A DNA stretch of 64,000 nucleotides from Micromonospora lupini str. Lupac 08 (GCF_000297395.2 NZ_HF570108.1:4491910-4555909); one strand, 5' to 3'. Positions 8,153-17,297 are shown, counted from the stretch's first letter. A program made the numbers and translations. Notes: a model not told the origin generated them from the letters alone.

Positions 8153-9448
8153 TCAGACGGTCTTCGCCACCTGCGTGATGTCCTTGAGGATCGCCGCGGG
8201 CGCCTTCTTGCCGGCGATGATCTCAGCGACACTGTCGTTGATCTGCTGGCCGAGCGCGGGCGCGTACGCCTGGTCAAGGTAGAGCTGGAAGCCGGTGTTC
8301 TTGGCCAGGGTCTCCGCGACGACCTTGTTGTTGGGGTCGCTGATGGCGTCGGTGGCTTCCTTCACCGTGGGCAGCACCGCGCCGGTCTTCGCGGACCGGC
8401 GCTGGTTGTCGACGCTGAGCAGGAACTTCAGGAAGTCGATGGTGGCGGCCGGCGCGTCCTTGCCGACGGCGAAGCCGTTGCCACCGCCGAAGACCTCGGT
8501 GGCGGTGCCCTTGCCACCGTCCACGGCCGGGAACGGGAAGAAGCCCAGCTTGTCGCCGATGCCCTTCTTGCTGGTGGAGCTGGACCCCTGCACCGCAGGC
8601 GCCCACTGACCCATCAGCTCCATGGCCGCCTTGCCGTTGCCCATGGTGGCGGCCTGCCCGTCGGGTGAGCCGTACTCGGCGCCGAGGAAGCCCTTCTGGA
8701 AGGGCTGCAGGTCGACGAGTTCCTTGAGGCGCTCACCGGCGGCGGCGAGTTCGGGGGTGTCGAAGTTCTTGTCGTCGACTGCCTTCTGCAGAGCGCCGAC
8801 GCCGCCGATGCGCATGGCCAGGTAGGACCAGTAGAAGTGGGCCGGCCACTTGTCCTTGCCGGCAATGGCGACCGGTGTGATGCCGGCGGTCTTGAGCTTG
8901 CCGACCGCTTGGAGCAGACCCGCCCAGGTGGTGGGCGGCTCGGTGATGCCGGCTTGGGTGAAGAGGTCCTTGTTGTACCAGAACCCGACCATGCCGATGT
9001 CGAACGGGATGCCGTAGATCTTGCCGTCGATCGTGTACGGCTGCATGGCGGCCGGCAGGATCCCGCCGACCAGGTCCTTCAGGTCGTCGGTGAGGTCCTT
9101 GACCAGGCCCGCGTCGACCTGCTGCTTGAGCACGCCGCCGCCCCACGACTGGAAGAGGTCCGGCGGGTCACCGGCCTGCGTGGCGGTTGTCAGCTTGGCC
9201 TTGAACGCCTCGTTCTCCAGCGGCTGGATGGTGAACGTGACGTTGCTGTGCGCCGTCTTGTACTCGTTGGCCATCGCGGCCCAGACCGGCAGCATCGGCT
9301 CGGTGTTCTGGATGTGCCACCAGTTGATGGTCTGCGGGGCGTTCGGGTCGCTGGACTTCTCGTCGCCGCTGCACGCGCTGAGCAGGTAGGCGCCGGCGCC
9401 GGCGCCGGCGAGGCCGAGCAGCGATCGGCGGGAAAGGTGCGCTGTCAT
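8153..9448 (-). CDS. Extracellular sugar-binding lipoprotein of the ABC importer
   Basis: A 431-residue solute-binding protein. I chose the ATG at 9448 because a GAAGGGATGG ribosome binding site precedes it and it starts directly at the export signal. The signal has a twin-arginine motif (SRRSLLGLAG) and a lipobox LLSACSG, so the mature protein is probably exported through Tat and lipid-anchored. The rest is a cluster-B substrate-binding fold with DLFQSWGGG and family-typical Trp residues. It is first in the importer operon and divergent from GH43 across a 248-bp control region, so the substrate is probably the oligosaccharide that the GH43 enzyme cuts. Confidence 0.9.
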   Translation of the reverse strand: MTAHLSRRSLLGLAGAGAGAYLLSACSGDEKSSDPNAPQTINWWHIQNTEPMLPVWAAMANEYKTAHSNVTFTIQPLENEAFKAKLTTATQAGDPPDLFQSWGGGVLKQQVDAGLVKDLTDDLKDLVGGILPAAMQPYTIDGKIYGIPFDIGMVGFWYNKDLFTQAGITEPPTTWAGLLQAVGKLKTAGITPVAIAGKDKWPAHFYWSYLAMRIGGVGALQKAVDDKNFDTPELAAAGERLKELVDLQPFQKGFLGAEYGSPDGQAATMGNGKAAMELMGQWAPAVQGSSSTSKKGIGDKLGFFPFPAVDGGKGTATEVFGGGNGFAVGKDAPAATIDFLKFLLSVDNQRRSAKTGAVLPTVKEATDAISDPNNKVVAETLAKNTGFQLYLDQAYAPALGQQINDSVAEIIAGKKAPAAILKDITQVAKTV

Positions 9449-9520
9449 GATCCATCCCTTCGGGGACTCACGGGGTGCTCGGACGCCGGCCGAGCCGGCA
9501 AGGGTTCGAACCTGGATCTC

Positions 9521-9678
9521 CGGAACTTTCATTGCTTCGTCGGTATTACCGATCGATGGCCGGGACGCTACGAGCAGTTCCCCCAGCGGTCAAGACCCCT
9601 GTCCTATCGCGATAAGACCGGCTACCGTACGAGGGGCTTCCAGTGATCTGGTCCCGCAAGTTTCCGGAAGTTTCATAG
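9521..9678. promoter_or_regulatory. Divergent control region with candidate LacI-type operators
   Basis: The gap between the binding-protein gene and the GH43 gene carries three kinds of element. GTCCTATCGCGATAAGAC (9601-9618) is a near-perfect 18-bp palindrome with a central CG. CGGTATTACCG (9541-9551) is a short perfect palindrome. CCGGAACTTTCATTG (from about 9520) and CCGGAAGTTTCATAG (ending 9678) are two direct copies, one near each gene. The 18-bp palindrome is the best candidate for the LacI regulator encoded at 5195; the GGAASTTTC pair is an alternative or additional site. Confidence 0.5.
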
Positions 9679-9696
9679 CCGCACAGAGGAGCCCCC

Positions 9697-11322
9697 GTGT
9701 CGACCGACACCGCTGACGTGGCGACCGCTGCCTGGTCGATCCGCAACCCCGTCCTCGCCGGGTTCCACCCGGATCCGTCGATCCTGCGCGTCGGCGACGA
9801 CTTCTACCTGGCCACCTCGACGTTCGAGTGGTATCCGGGGGTACGCGTGCACCACTCGCGCGACCTCGTCAACTGGCGTCCCCTCGGCGGGATCATCACC
9901 GACCGCCGCCTGCTCGACCTGCGCGGCTGCGGCGACTCCAACGGTGTGTGGGCGCCCGACCTGACGTACCACGACGGGGAGTTCCACCTCGTCTACAGCG
10001 ACGTGGCCAGCTTCGCCAGCGGCTACTGGGATCCGCAGAACTTCCTGATCACCGCGCCCGACATCGCCGGTCCCTGGTCGGATCCGGTGAAACTGCACGG
10101 GCGCGGCTTCGACGCCGCCCTGTTCCACGACGACGACGGCACCAGCTGGCTGCTGAGCATGAGCGCCGACTGGCGGCCCGGCCGGGACCGTTTCGGCGGC
10201 ATCGAGATCCAGCAGTACGACCGTGCGGCGCGTCGGCTCGTCGGCCGGCCGCGCATCCTGTTCACCGGCACGCCGGTCGGGGTCACCGAGGGCCCGCACC
10301 TGTACCGCCACGACGGCTGGTACTGGCTCATCACCGCCGAGGGCGGCACGAGCTGGGAGCACCAGGTCACCGTGGCACGCTCGCGGGAGCTGTTCGGCCC
10401 GTACGAGGTGGACCCGGACGGGCCGCTGCTCACCTCCGTGGGTCGGCCGGACCTGCGGTTGCAGAAGGCCGGTCACGGCAGCCTGGTCCAGACCCCGGAC
10501 GGCGGGTGGTACCTGGCCCACCTGGTCGGCCGCCCGTACTCACCGCTTGGCAACTGCGTGCTGGGCCGGGAGACCGCGATCCAGCGGGTCGAGTGGCCGT
10601 CGGGTGGTTGGCCCCGGATTCCCGGTGGGGTGCCCGCCGAGGAGGTCGCCGCTCCCGACCTGGCTCCGCATCCGTGGCCGGACGAGCCCGCCACCGACGA
10701 CTTCGACGCCGCCGAGCTGGCCTCCTGCTGGTCGACGCTGCGTCGGCCGGCCACCGCGGACTGGGTCGACCTGCGGTCGCGCCCCTCGCACCTGCGGGTC
10801 CACGGTGGGCAGTCGCCGGTGGGTCGCCAGGCTCCGAGCCTTGTCGCGCGACGTGTCGGGGCGACGCACTGCTCGCTGGAGACCGTGGTCGAGTTCGACC
10901 CGGTCGACCACCGTCAGCTCGCCGGGATCACCGCGTACTACAACACCCTCAACTGGCATCACCTCTACCTGACCCGAGCCGACGACGGGCGTACGGTGCT
11001 GGAGCTGCTCAGCTCCGACAACGGGCGGCGCACCCCGTACCCCGATCTGACAGTCGATGCGAGCGGTGTCGACCGGGTCGGTCTGCGGGCGGTGTTCGAC
11101 GGGCCCGTGGTGCGCTTCGACTACGACCTCGGCGCGGGTTGGCAGCGGCTGCCTGTCGACCTGGACGCGACCATCCTGTCCGACGAGCACGCCGCCCTGA
11201 TCATCGACGGGGAGCCGGCGGCGTGGGGCTTCACCGGGGCGTTCGTCGGCCTCTGGGTGCAGGATCTCGGCGGCGACGGCGTGTACGCCGACTTCGACCG
11301 GGCCACCTACCAGGAGCACTGA
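9697..11322 (+). CDS. GH43 beta-xylosidase / alpha-L-arabinofuranosidase
   Basis: A 541-residue protein without a signal peptide, so intracellular. The GTG at 9697 follows AGAGGAG. The five-bladed propeller carries the GH43 catalytic pattern: general base Asp in GFHPDPSI, the pKa-modulating Asp in GVWAPDLTY region, and acid Glu in GVTEGPHLY. A C-terminal beta-sandwich (about 345-541; GITAYYNTLNWHHLY) is typical of subfamily 11 xylosidases. It hydrolyses xylo- or arabino-oligosaccharides after import by the divergent ABC system. Confidence 0.9.
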   Translation: MSTDTADVATAAWSIRNPVLAGFHPDPSILRVGDDFYLATSTFEWYPGVRVHHSRDLVNWRPLGGIITDRRLLDLRGCGDSNGVWAPDLTYHDGEFHLVYSDVASFASGYWDPQNFLITAPDIAGPWSDPVKLHGRGFDAALFHDDDGTSWLLSMSADWRPGRDRFGGIEIQQYDRAARRLVGRPRILFTGTPVGVTEGPHLYRHDGWYWLITAEGGTSWEHQVTVARSRELFGPYEVDPDGPLLTSVGRPDLRLQKAGHGSLVQTPDGGWYLAHLVGRPYSPLGNCVLGRETAIQRVEWPSGGWPRIPGGVPAEEVAAPDLAPHPWPDEPATDDFDAAELASCWSTLRRPATADWVDLRSRPSHLRVHGGQSPVGRQAPSLVARRVGATHCSLETVVEFDPVDHRQLAGITAYYNTLNWHHLYLTRADDGRTVLELLSSDNGRRTPYPDLTVDASGVDRVGLRAVFDGPVVRFDYDLGAGWQRLPVDLDATILSDEHAALIIDGEPAAWGFTGAFVGLWVQDLGGDGVYADFDRATYQEH

Positions 11323-11355
11323 CCACGCGGACGCGGCCCGGCGGGCGCCGCCCGG

Positions 11356-12234
11356 TCACCTCGACGCGCTCGTCAGCTCGTCCAGGTGCCGGAGCGCCCG
11401 CCGCGCGGCGTCCGGACCGGCGGGCACCAGCGGCAGCCGTACGGCGGCCGTCGGGATCCGACCCCGCGCGTGGAGCACCGACTTGATCACGGTCGGGTTG
11501 GGCTCGGCGAACAGCGCCGTCGCCAGGCCCGCGAGCCGATGGCCGAGCGACCGCCCACGGACGACGTCGCCCGCGTGCCAGTGCGCGACCAGCTGGACGA
11601 AGTCCGCGGGGGCGACCTGGGCCGAGGCCGCGATGGCGCCGTGCGCGCCGAGGGCGAGCAGCGGGGAGATGAGCGGGTCCTCGCCACCGAGGACGGCGAA
11701 GCCGGGCCGGATGTCGGCGAGGAAGTCGACGGTGTCCCCGTCGATGCCCCCGCTGGCGTACTTGACGCCGATGACGCCGGGCAGGCCGGCGAGCTGCCGG
11801 AGATCGCTGGCGCAGAGCTGCTGCCCGGTGCGGTACGGGACGTGGTAGACGACGAGCGGCACCGGACTGACCTGGGCGAGGTGGGTGAAGTAGGCGAGCA
11901 CTCCCGCCGCGCCGGGCCGGAGGAACGGGGGCACCAGGCAGAGCGCCGCCGTCACCTCGGGCCGGTCGGCCAGGGCGCGTAGCGCCTCGACGCTGTTCGC
12001 GCCGACGAGCAGGTGCGCGCGACGCGCGCGGCAGACCGCGGCCAGGGCGTCGAGCACCCCGCCGCGCTCCTCGTCACTGAGTGCGGCCGGCTCCCCCGTC
12101 GTGCCGAGCGCGACCAGACCGGCCGCGCCGGCATCCAGGGCATCGGTCGCGAGGGCCGTCAGCGCGTCGGTGGCGACGCGCCCCGCCAGGTCGAACGGCG
12201 TGATCAGCGGTACGTACAGGCCGGTCAGGGTCAT
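11356..12234 (-). CDS. DapA-family class I aldolase/lyase
   Basis: A 292-residue TIM-barrel protein of the dihydrodipicolinate synthase/N-acetylneuraminate lyase family. Visible signatures are GTTGE (about 46-50), catalytic Tyr in YHVPYRTG and the Schiff-base Lys in GVKYASG. The start at 12234 has GGAGG very close to it, so a slightly different start is possible. Family members join or cleave pyruvate and aldehydes. It is divergent from a LysR regulator gene and not in a lysine operon, so a catabolic role such as sugar-acid or hydroxy-keto-acid aldol cleavage is more likely than DapA itself. Confidence 0.8.
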   Translation of the reverse strand: MTLTGLYVPLITPFDLAGRVATDALTALATDALDAGAAGLVALGTTGEPAALSDEERGGVLDALAAVCRARRAHLLVGANSVEALRALADRPEVTAALCLVPPFLRPGAAGVLAYFTHLAQVSPVPLVVYHVPYRTGQQLCASDLRQLAGLPGVIGVKYASGGIDGDTVDFLADIRPGFAVLGGEDPLISPLLALGAHGAIAASAQVAPADFVQLVAHWHAGDVVRGRSLGHRLAGLATALFAEPNPTVIKSVLHARGRIPTAAVRLPLVPAGPDAARRALRHLDELTSASR

Positions 12235-12304
12235 GCCTCCACTCTCGGCCGACCAACCAGCAAGGTCCAGTTCCGATTGCTCAACCAATACGTAAGCTGA
12301 GCTG

Positions 12305-13219
12305 ATGCTTGACGTTCGCCGTCTGATCCTGTTGCGGGATCTGGCCCACCTCGGCACCATCGCCGCGGTCGCCCAGGCGCACGCCTACACGCCGTCCGCC
12401 GTCTCGCAGCAACTGGCGGCCCTGCAACGGGAGGCGGGCACCCGGTTGCTGGAGCGCACCGGACGCCGCGTCGGCCTCACGTCGACCGCCACCGCGCTCG
12501 TGCAGCACACCGAGGTCATCCTCGCCGCGCTGGAAGCCGCCGACGCGACGGTGGCGGCCGCCCGGACCGGGCTGCGCGGCCGCGTACGCATCGGGGCCTT
12601 TCCCAGCGCCGTACGCACACTGCTGCCGGCCGCCCTGGTCGGCCTGGCCCGCGACCATCCCGCGCTGGACCTCATGATCAGTGAGCTGGACCCGGTCGGC
12701 ATGCCCGCCGCCCTGCGGAGCCGCCGGCTCGACGTCGCGCTGCTGCACGACTACGACATCGCGCCGACCCCACCCGACCCGGCGTTGGACTCGACAGCGC
12801 TGCTGGAGGAGACCGTCTTCCTCGCCGTGCCGAGCGACGCCGCAATCGGAAACATCGCGGCCGGCCACGCCAGCCCCGATCCGATCAGCGGAGCGCGCGA
12901 CGCGCAGTGGATCATCGGCAGCCCGGGCACGCTCTGCCACTCGGTGGCCCTGCATGCCTGCCAGCTGGCGGGCTTCACTCCGGCGGTACGGCATCACGCC
13001 GACGACTTCACCGCCATGCTCGCCCTCGTCGCCGCCGGTCAGGGCGTCGCTCTCATTCCACAGCTCGCCATCGCGCAGCCCTCCCCGCAGGTTCGGCTGC
13101 TGCCGCTGGCCATGCGCCGCCGCACGCGCGTCGCCTACCGCAGGGGCGCGGGCGGTCATCCCGCGGTGGTCGCGTGCGTCGCCGCGCTGCGCGACGCCAC
13201 CACCGCCTTCCTCGATTGA
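12305..13219 (+). CDS. LysR-family transcriptional regulator
   Basis: A 304-residue protein with an N-terminal winged HTH (LGTIAAVAQAHAYTPSAVSQ) and a type 2 periplasmic-binding-like effector domain starting about residue 92 (GRVRIGAFPSA). It is divergent from the DapA-like gene, separated by only 70 bp. The usual arrangement would be autorepression and effector-dependent control of that aldolase gene. No effector can be deduced. Confidence 0.85.
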   Translation: MLDVRRLILLRDLAHLGTIAAVAQAHAYTPSAVSQQLAALQREAGTRLLERTGRRVGLTSTATALVQHTEVILAALEAADATVAAARTGLRGRVRIGAFPSAVRTLLPAALVGLARDHPALDLMISELDPVGMPAALRSRRLDVALLHDYDIAPTPPDPALDSTALLEETVFLAVPSDAAIGNIAAGHASPDPISGARDAQWIIGSPGTLCHSVALHACQLAGFTPAVRHHADDFTAMLALVAAGQGVALIPQLAIAQPSPQVRLLPLAMRRRTRVAYRRGAGGHPAVVACVAALRDATTAFLD

Positions 13220-13242
13220 CGCTGATCGTCGCCGCTGGACGG

Positions 13243-13271
13243 TTGATCGACGTACCGCTATCTGTTAATAC
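13243..13271 (+). promoter_or_regulatory. Probable promoter of the chitosanase gene
   Basis: TTGATC (13243-13248) and TAATAC (13266-13271) are separated by 17 bp, about 90 bp upstream of the chitosanase ATG. The -10 lies in an AT-rich patch with a direct repeat (CTGTT-AATA-CTGTT, 13262-13275) that could bind a regulator. Confidence 0.5.
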
Positions 13272-13363
13272 TGTTTCCTGATGCTCGCGGTGCCCGCCGG
13301 GGCCGATCGCCGCGCCGGGCGCCGACCGGCCGGCGGCACGCCGCCCCTTCCCCGAGGAACACC

Positions 13364-14574
13364 ATGGTGCGCAAGAGAACAGCCGCCTACGTCGTGGGCA
13401 CCCTGCTGATCGGCGTCGCGGCGGTCGGCTACGGCCTGCCGTCGGCAAGCGCCGCGACCGCCGGGCCGATCACCGGCCTCGGCGGCAAGTGCATCGACGT
13501 CGCCGGCGCCAACCCGGCCAACGGCACGGCGGTGCAGCTCTACGACTGCAACGGCAGCGCGGCCCAGACGTGGACGGTCGGCAACACCGACAACTCGATC
13601 CGCGCGCTCGGCAAGTGCCTCGACGTCACCGCCGCGTCGACAGCCAACGGCGCCAAGGTCCAGCTGTACGACTGCAACAACACCGGTGCCCAGAAGTGGA
13701 CGGCCAGCAGTGGCGCCCTGGTCAACACCGCCTCGGGCAAGTGCCTCGACGTGACCGACCGGAGCACCGCCAACGGCGCGCGGTTGCAGATCTGGACCTG
13801 CGGCGGCACCACCAACCAGCGGTGACGCTTCCCGGCGGCGGCACCACCCCCACGCCGACCGCCACCGCCCCGGCCGGCGCCAACCTCGACGACCCGGCGA
13901 AGAAGGACGTCGCCATGCAGCTCGTCTCGGCGGCCGAGAACTCCTCGCTGGACTGGCGCGCGCAGTTCTCCTACATCGAGGACATCGGCGACGGTCGGGG
14001 CTACACCGCCGGCATCATCGGCTTCTGCTCCGGCACCGGCGACATGCTCGAACTGGTCGAGGCGTACACGAGCAGCAAGCCGGGCAACGTGCTGGCCGGA
14101 TACCTGCCGGCGCTGCGCAACGTCAACGGCACCGCGTCGCACGCCGGCCTCGACCCCAACTTCCCCCGCGACTGGCGGACCGCCGCCAACGACTCGGTCT
14201 TCCGGGCCGCGCAGGAGGCCGAGCGGGACCGGGTGTACTTCAACCCGTCGGTCCGCGACGGCAAGAACGACGGGGTCCGGGCGCTCGGCCAGTTCGCCTA
14301 CTACGACGCGGCGGTCATGCACGGGTACGAGGGCATGCGCCAGATCCGCAGCCGCGCCCTCGCCCGCGCGAAGCCGCCGGCCCAGGGCGGCGACGAGCGG
14401 ACCTGGCTCAACGCGTTCCTCGACGAGCGGGTCATCGAGATGCGCAAGGAGGAGGCCCACTCGGACACGTCCCGCGTCGACACCGCCCAGCGGGTGTTCC
14501 TCAACAACGGCAACTTCAACCTGAACACGCCGCTGACGTTCGCCGTCTACGGTCAGCAGTTCCGCATCGGCTGA
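13364..14574 (+). pseudogene. CBM13-GH46 chitosanase, broken by a single missing base
   Basis: The first frame (13364-13825) encodes a signal peptide (to about residue 29) and a complete ricin-type CBM13 with three CLDV repeats, then stops at TGA (13823). The second frame continues with a Pro/Thr linker and a complete GH46 chitosanase to 14574. Both GH46 catalytic residues are present (Glu in AENSSLDW, Asp in IGDGRGYT), as is GFCSGTGDML. One extra G at about 13824 would restore TNQRW-TLPGGG and a single product of about 404 residues. Either the gene is truly frameshifted or the read is short by one base in a G run. Substrate would be chitosan, outside the cell. Confidence 0.85.
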
Positions 14575-14595
14575 CCCCCTCCGACACGCACCGAC

Positions 14596-14626
14596 GCTCA
14601 GGGCGCCGCCTCGCGGCGCCCTGAGC
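14596..14626 (+). terminator. Hairpin terminator after the chitosanase
   Basis: A perfect 14-bp stem (14596-14609 with 14613-14626) with a 3-nt loop, beginning 21 nt after the chitosanase stop. Confidence 0.85.
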
Positions 14627-14644
14627 CGTGCGGCGTTCGCGACC

Positions 14645-14675
14645 TTGCCTTGACGCTGACGACAAGGTTTAGCCT
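14645..14675 (+). promoter_or_regulatory. MerR-type promoter with 19-bp spacer
   Basis: TTGCCT (14645-14650) and TAGCCT (14670-14675) are 19 bp apart, the over-long spacing that MerR proteins correct by bending DNA. Inside the spacer is a dyad, CCTTGACG-CTGA-CGACAAGG (14648-14667), with 7 of 8 positions matched. It lies about 30 bp before the merR-like start, implying autoregulation. Confidence 0.65.
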
Positions 14676-14704
14676 GGTCGCGACGGGCTGGTCGAGGAGG
14701 TCTG

Positions 14705-15097
14705 ATGCTGATCGGCGAGTTGGCGGAACGGGCCGGCACGAGCACCCGGACGCTGCGCTACTACGAGGCCCACGGGTTGGTACGCCCGCGGCGCTCGGCC
14801 AACGGCTACCGCGTCTACGACGAGGCCGAACTGCGGGTCGTCCGGGAGATCCGGGCGCTGCTCGACGTCGGCTTCGGCCTCGACGACGTCCGTCCGTTCG
14901 TCGCCTGCCTGCGGGCGGGCAACGCGTCCGGCGATGTCTGCCCGGATTCCGTGCTCGTGCTGCGGCGCAAGCTCGCCGAGGTCGACGACTACCTCGATCG
15001 GCTCACCGCGGTCCGTCAGCAGTTGCGCACCCAGCTCACCCACGCCATCGCGCACCGGGAGGAAACATGCCCCAGGAAACGACAGTCCGCCCCCTGA
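14705..15097 (+). CDS. MerR-family transcriptional regulator
   Basis: A 130-residue protein with a MerR winged helix (IGELAERAGTSTRTLRYYEA, then NGYRVYDEAEL) followed by the coiled-coil dimer helix and a short C-terminus holding Cys residues (ACLRAGNASGDVC) that could sense redox state or metal. It overlaps the thioredoxin gene by 31 bp, a pairing in which the regulator is expected to control thioredoxin expression. The 19-bp-spacer promoter upstream fits this. Confidence 0.87.
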   Translation: MLIGELAERAGTSTRTLRYYEAHGLVRPRRSANGYRVYDEAELRVVREIRALLDVGFGLDDVRPFVACLRAGNASGDVCPDSVLVLRRKLAEVDDYLDRLTAVRQQLRTQLTHAIAHREETCPRKRQSAP

Positions 15098-15414
15098 CCA
15101 CCGTCACCGACGCCACGTTCGCCGAGCTGGTGCTGACCGGCGACCGGCCCGTCGTGGTCGACTTCTGGGCGGAGTGGTGCCCACCCTGCAAGATGATCGA
15201 GAAGAGCCTCGTCGAGCTGGCACAGGAGTTCGGCGACCGGATGGTCATCGCCAAACTCAACTCCGACGAGAACCCGCAGACCACGCGGCGCTACCAGGTC
15301 ATGTCCCTGCCGACGCTGCTGGTGTTCCGTCGGGGCGAGGTCGTCGGCTCGATCGTCGGGTCCCGGCCGAAGCTGCACCTGCGGCAGAGCCTGACCCTGC
15401 ACGCCGGCCTGTGA
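15067..15414 (+). CDS. Thioredoxin-family protein with CPPC active site
   Basis: A 115-residue cytoplasmic protein. The active site is WAEWCPPCK, that is CPPC rather than the canonical CGPC; the substitution usually alters redox potential. The cis-Pro loop (MSLPTLLVF) is intact. The start at 15067 follows GAGGAAAC and lies inside the 3' end of the merR-like gene, in another frame. It reduces disulfides, probably induced by the co-transcribed MerR regulator. Confidence 0.88.
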   Translation: MPQETTVRPLTTVTDATFAELVLTGDRPVVVDFWAEWCPPCKMIEKSLVELAQEFGDRMVIAKLNSDENPQTTRRYQVMSLPTLLVFRRGEVVGSIVGSRPKLHLRQSLTLHAGL

Positions 15415-15491
15415 CCGTCACCAGTCCTCGCCGGGCGGATGGTGGAGGCGATCGTCTCCGCTCTGTCTGACAGCGGCGTCGTGACGCGCGA

Positions 15492-15994
15492 ATGACCCGA
15501 CCCCTGCTGCTGCTCGACATCGACGTGTCCTCAACCCGTACGGCAGTCCTCAACCACCGGCCGGCTACACCGAGCACCGCCTGTTCCCCGGAGAGGAACC
15601 CGTCCGTGTCAACCCCGTACACGGCACCTGGATCACCGAAGCGAGTGCCGTCCTGGACATCGCCTGAGCCACAAGCTGGAACGATGAAGCAAACCAGCTC
15701 CTCGCTCCGCTTCTGCACATCACTCCCCTGCCGGTGGTCACCATGCCGCGCACACCGTTCCACCCCAGCGAGAAAATCCCACTCATTGCCGCCTACGCGC
15801 AGCAACGGCCCACAGCATGGATTGACGACCTCCACACGCCCGAAGCCCACATCTGGGCTGCGAGGCGCACAAGCCCCACTTTGCTGACCACCACCGACCC
15901 GGCGATCGGTCTCACCCGCGATTCCATCGACCACGTCATCGCCTGGGCCACGCCCTTCAACAACCCTCAGGAACCTCTCGGCTCCGCCTCATAG
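15492..15994 (+). pseudogene. Decayed HAD-like hydrolase (one frameshift, one nonsense codon)
   Basis: Starting at ATG 15492 the sequence encodes MTRPLLLLDID, then needs one extra G near 15525 to read DGVLNPYG, giving the HAD nucleophile motif DxDGVLNP. The restored frame runs to 15660, where TGA replaces an expected Trp codon before ATSWNDEANQ. It then stays open to 15994 (LPVV, AWIDD, LTRDSIDHVIAWA), matching small actinobacterial HAD proteins of about 170 residues. Two independent lesions favour a true pseudogene. The ATG overlaps the stop of a short open stretch (MVEAIVSALSDSG, 15439-15495), possibly the remnant 3' end of a lost upstream gene. Confidence 0.7.
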
Positions 15995-16046
15995 CGATCG
16001 ATCATTGCCACTGAAAGTTGTCGTACACCTGTCCTAGTCTCTGGTT

Positions 16047-17297
16047 ATGGTGGAGGAGTTGGCGCAGGCAGACGACGCGGTCGCTGCCTGCGTTGACGAC
16101 GCCGTCTGGGCTCTTGGCGACGATGAGCTGATCGCGGCGCTCGATGCCGCGCATCGCCTGGAGCAGCGTCTCGCCGCTGTCACGCTCGCCCTGGTCCGTG
16201 AGATCGACGGTCGAGGCACCGCCCGGGCACAGGGCGCGTCCAGCACAGCGGTCTGGCTGCGCGAGCGACTGCGCCTCACCGTTCCCGCTGCCCGCCGGCT
16301 CGTCGACCTCGCCGCCGCGCTGGACACCGGCAACCCCGGGATACGACAAGCGTTGGCCGATGGGCATATCACCCTCGACCAGGCCCGGGTCATCGCCGAC
16401 ACCATCACCACCGTGCACACGTCGGCCGGCGCCCAGGCCGCCGACAAGGCCGTCGGTGTGCTGGTCGACTGGGCCGGGCAGTTCGATCCCATGCTGCTGC
16501 GCAAGCTCGGCACCCGCATCCTCGACCACGTCGCCCCCGACATCGCCGACGCCGCCGCGGCGGCGGCTCTGGAAGCCGAGGCGGCCCGGGCGACCCGCGA
16601 CCGGCACCTCACCGTCTCCGAGCAGACCGATGGTCGGCTGCGGCTCACCGGCACCCTCGACGTGGAAGCTGCCGCGCTGCTGCGCGCCGCCATCGACCCC
16701 CTCAGCGCACCCGCCGGCCCCGACGACCAGCGCTGCGCCGGGCAGCGCCGCCACGACGCCCTCGCCGACGTGTGCCGCCTCGCCCTGCGCACTGGTGAGC
16801 TGCCCGACAGCGGCGGCGACCCCGCCCAGATCGTCGTCACCACCAGCTACGACACGCTGACCCGGCAACTGGGCGATGGGGCGCTCGACATCGGCCTGCA
16901 CCTCACGCCGGAAACGGTGCGCCGACTCGCGTGCGACGCCGCGATCCTGCCCGCCGTACTCGGCGGCACCGGCCAACCACTCGACCTCGGCCGACAACGC
17001 CGTCTCGTCACCGGCCCACTACGCCGCGCCCTCGTGCTCCGCGACCGCGGCTGCGCCTTCCCCGGCTGCGACCGCCCACCCCGCTGGTGCGACGCCCACC
17101 ACATCCACCACTGGGCCGACGGCGGCCCCACCAACCTCAACAACGCCGTCCTACTCTGCGGCCACCACCACCGACACATCCACCACAACGACTGGACCCT
17201 CCGACTCGGCGACGACAACCACCCCGAATTCATACCGCCCGCCTGGCTCGACCCCGACCAACTCCCCCGCCGCAACCACTACCACCGACGGACATAG
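16047..17297 (+). CDS. DUF222 domain HNH endonuclease-like protein
   Basis: A 416-residue protein. An N-terminal helical DUF222 domain (about 20-290, Ala-rich) precedes a C-terminal HNH motif: CAFPGCDRPPRWCDAHHI, then NLNNAVLLCGHHHRHIH, supplying two Cys and the His-Asn-His metal site. Such proteins are multicopy in actinobacteria; their role is unknown and the nuclease is predicted only. The region ends 159 bp before the convergent MFS gene. Confidence 0.88.
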   Translation: MVEELAQADDAVAACVDDAVWALGDDELIAALDAAHRLEQRLAAVTLALVREIDGRGTARAQGASSTAVWLRERLRLTVPAARRLVDLAAALDTGNPGIRQALADGHITLDQARVIADTITTVHTSAGAQAADKAVGVLVDWAGQFDPMLLRKLGTRILDHVAPDIADAAAAAALEAEAARATRDRHLTVSEQTDGRLRLTGTLDVEAAALLRAAIDPLSAPAGPDDQRCAGQRRHDALADVCRLALRTGELPDSGGDPAQIVVTTSYDTLTRQLGDGALDIGLHLTPETVRRLACDAAILPAVLGGTGQPLDLGRQRRLVTGPLRRALVLRDRGCAFPGCDRPPRWCDAHHIHHWADGGPTNLNNAVLLCGHHHRHIHHNDWTLRLGDDNHPEFIPPAWLDPDQLPRRNHYHRRT

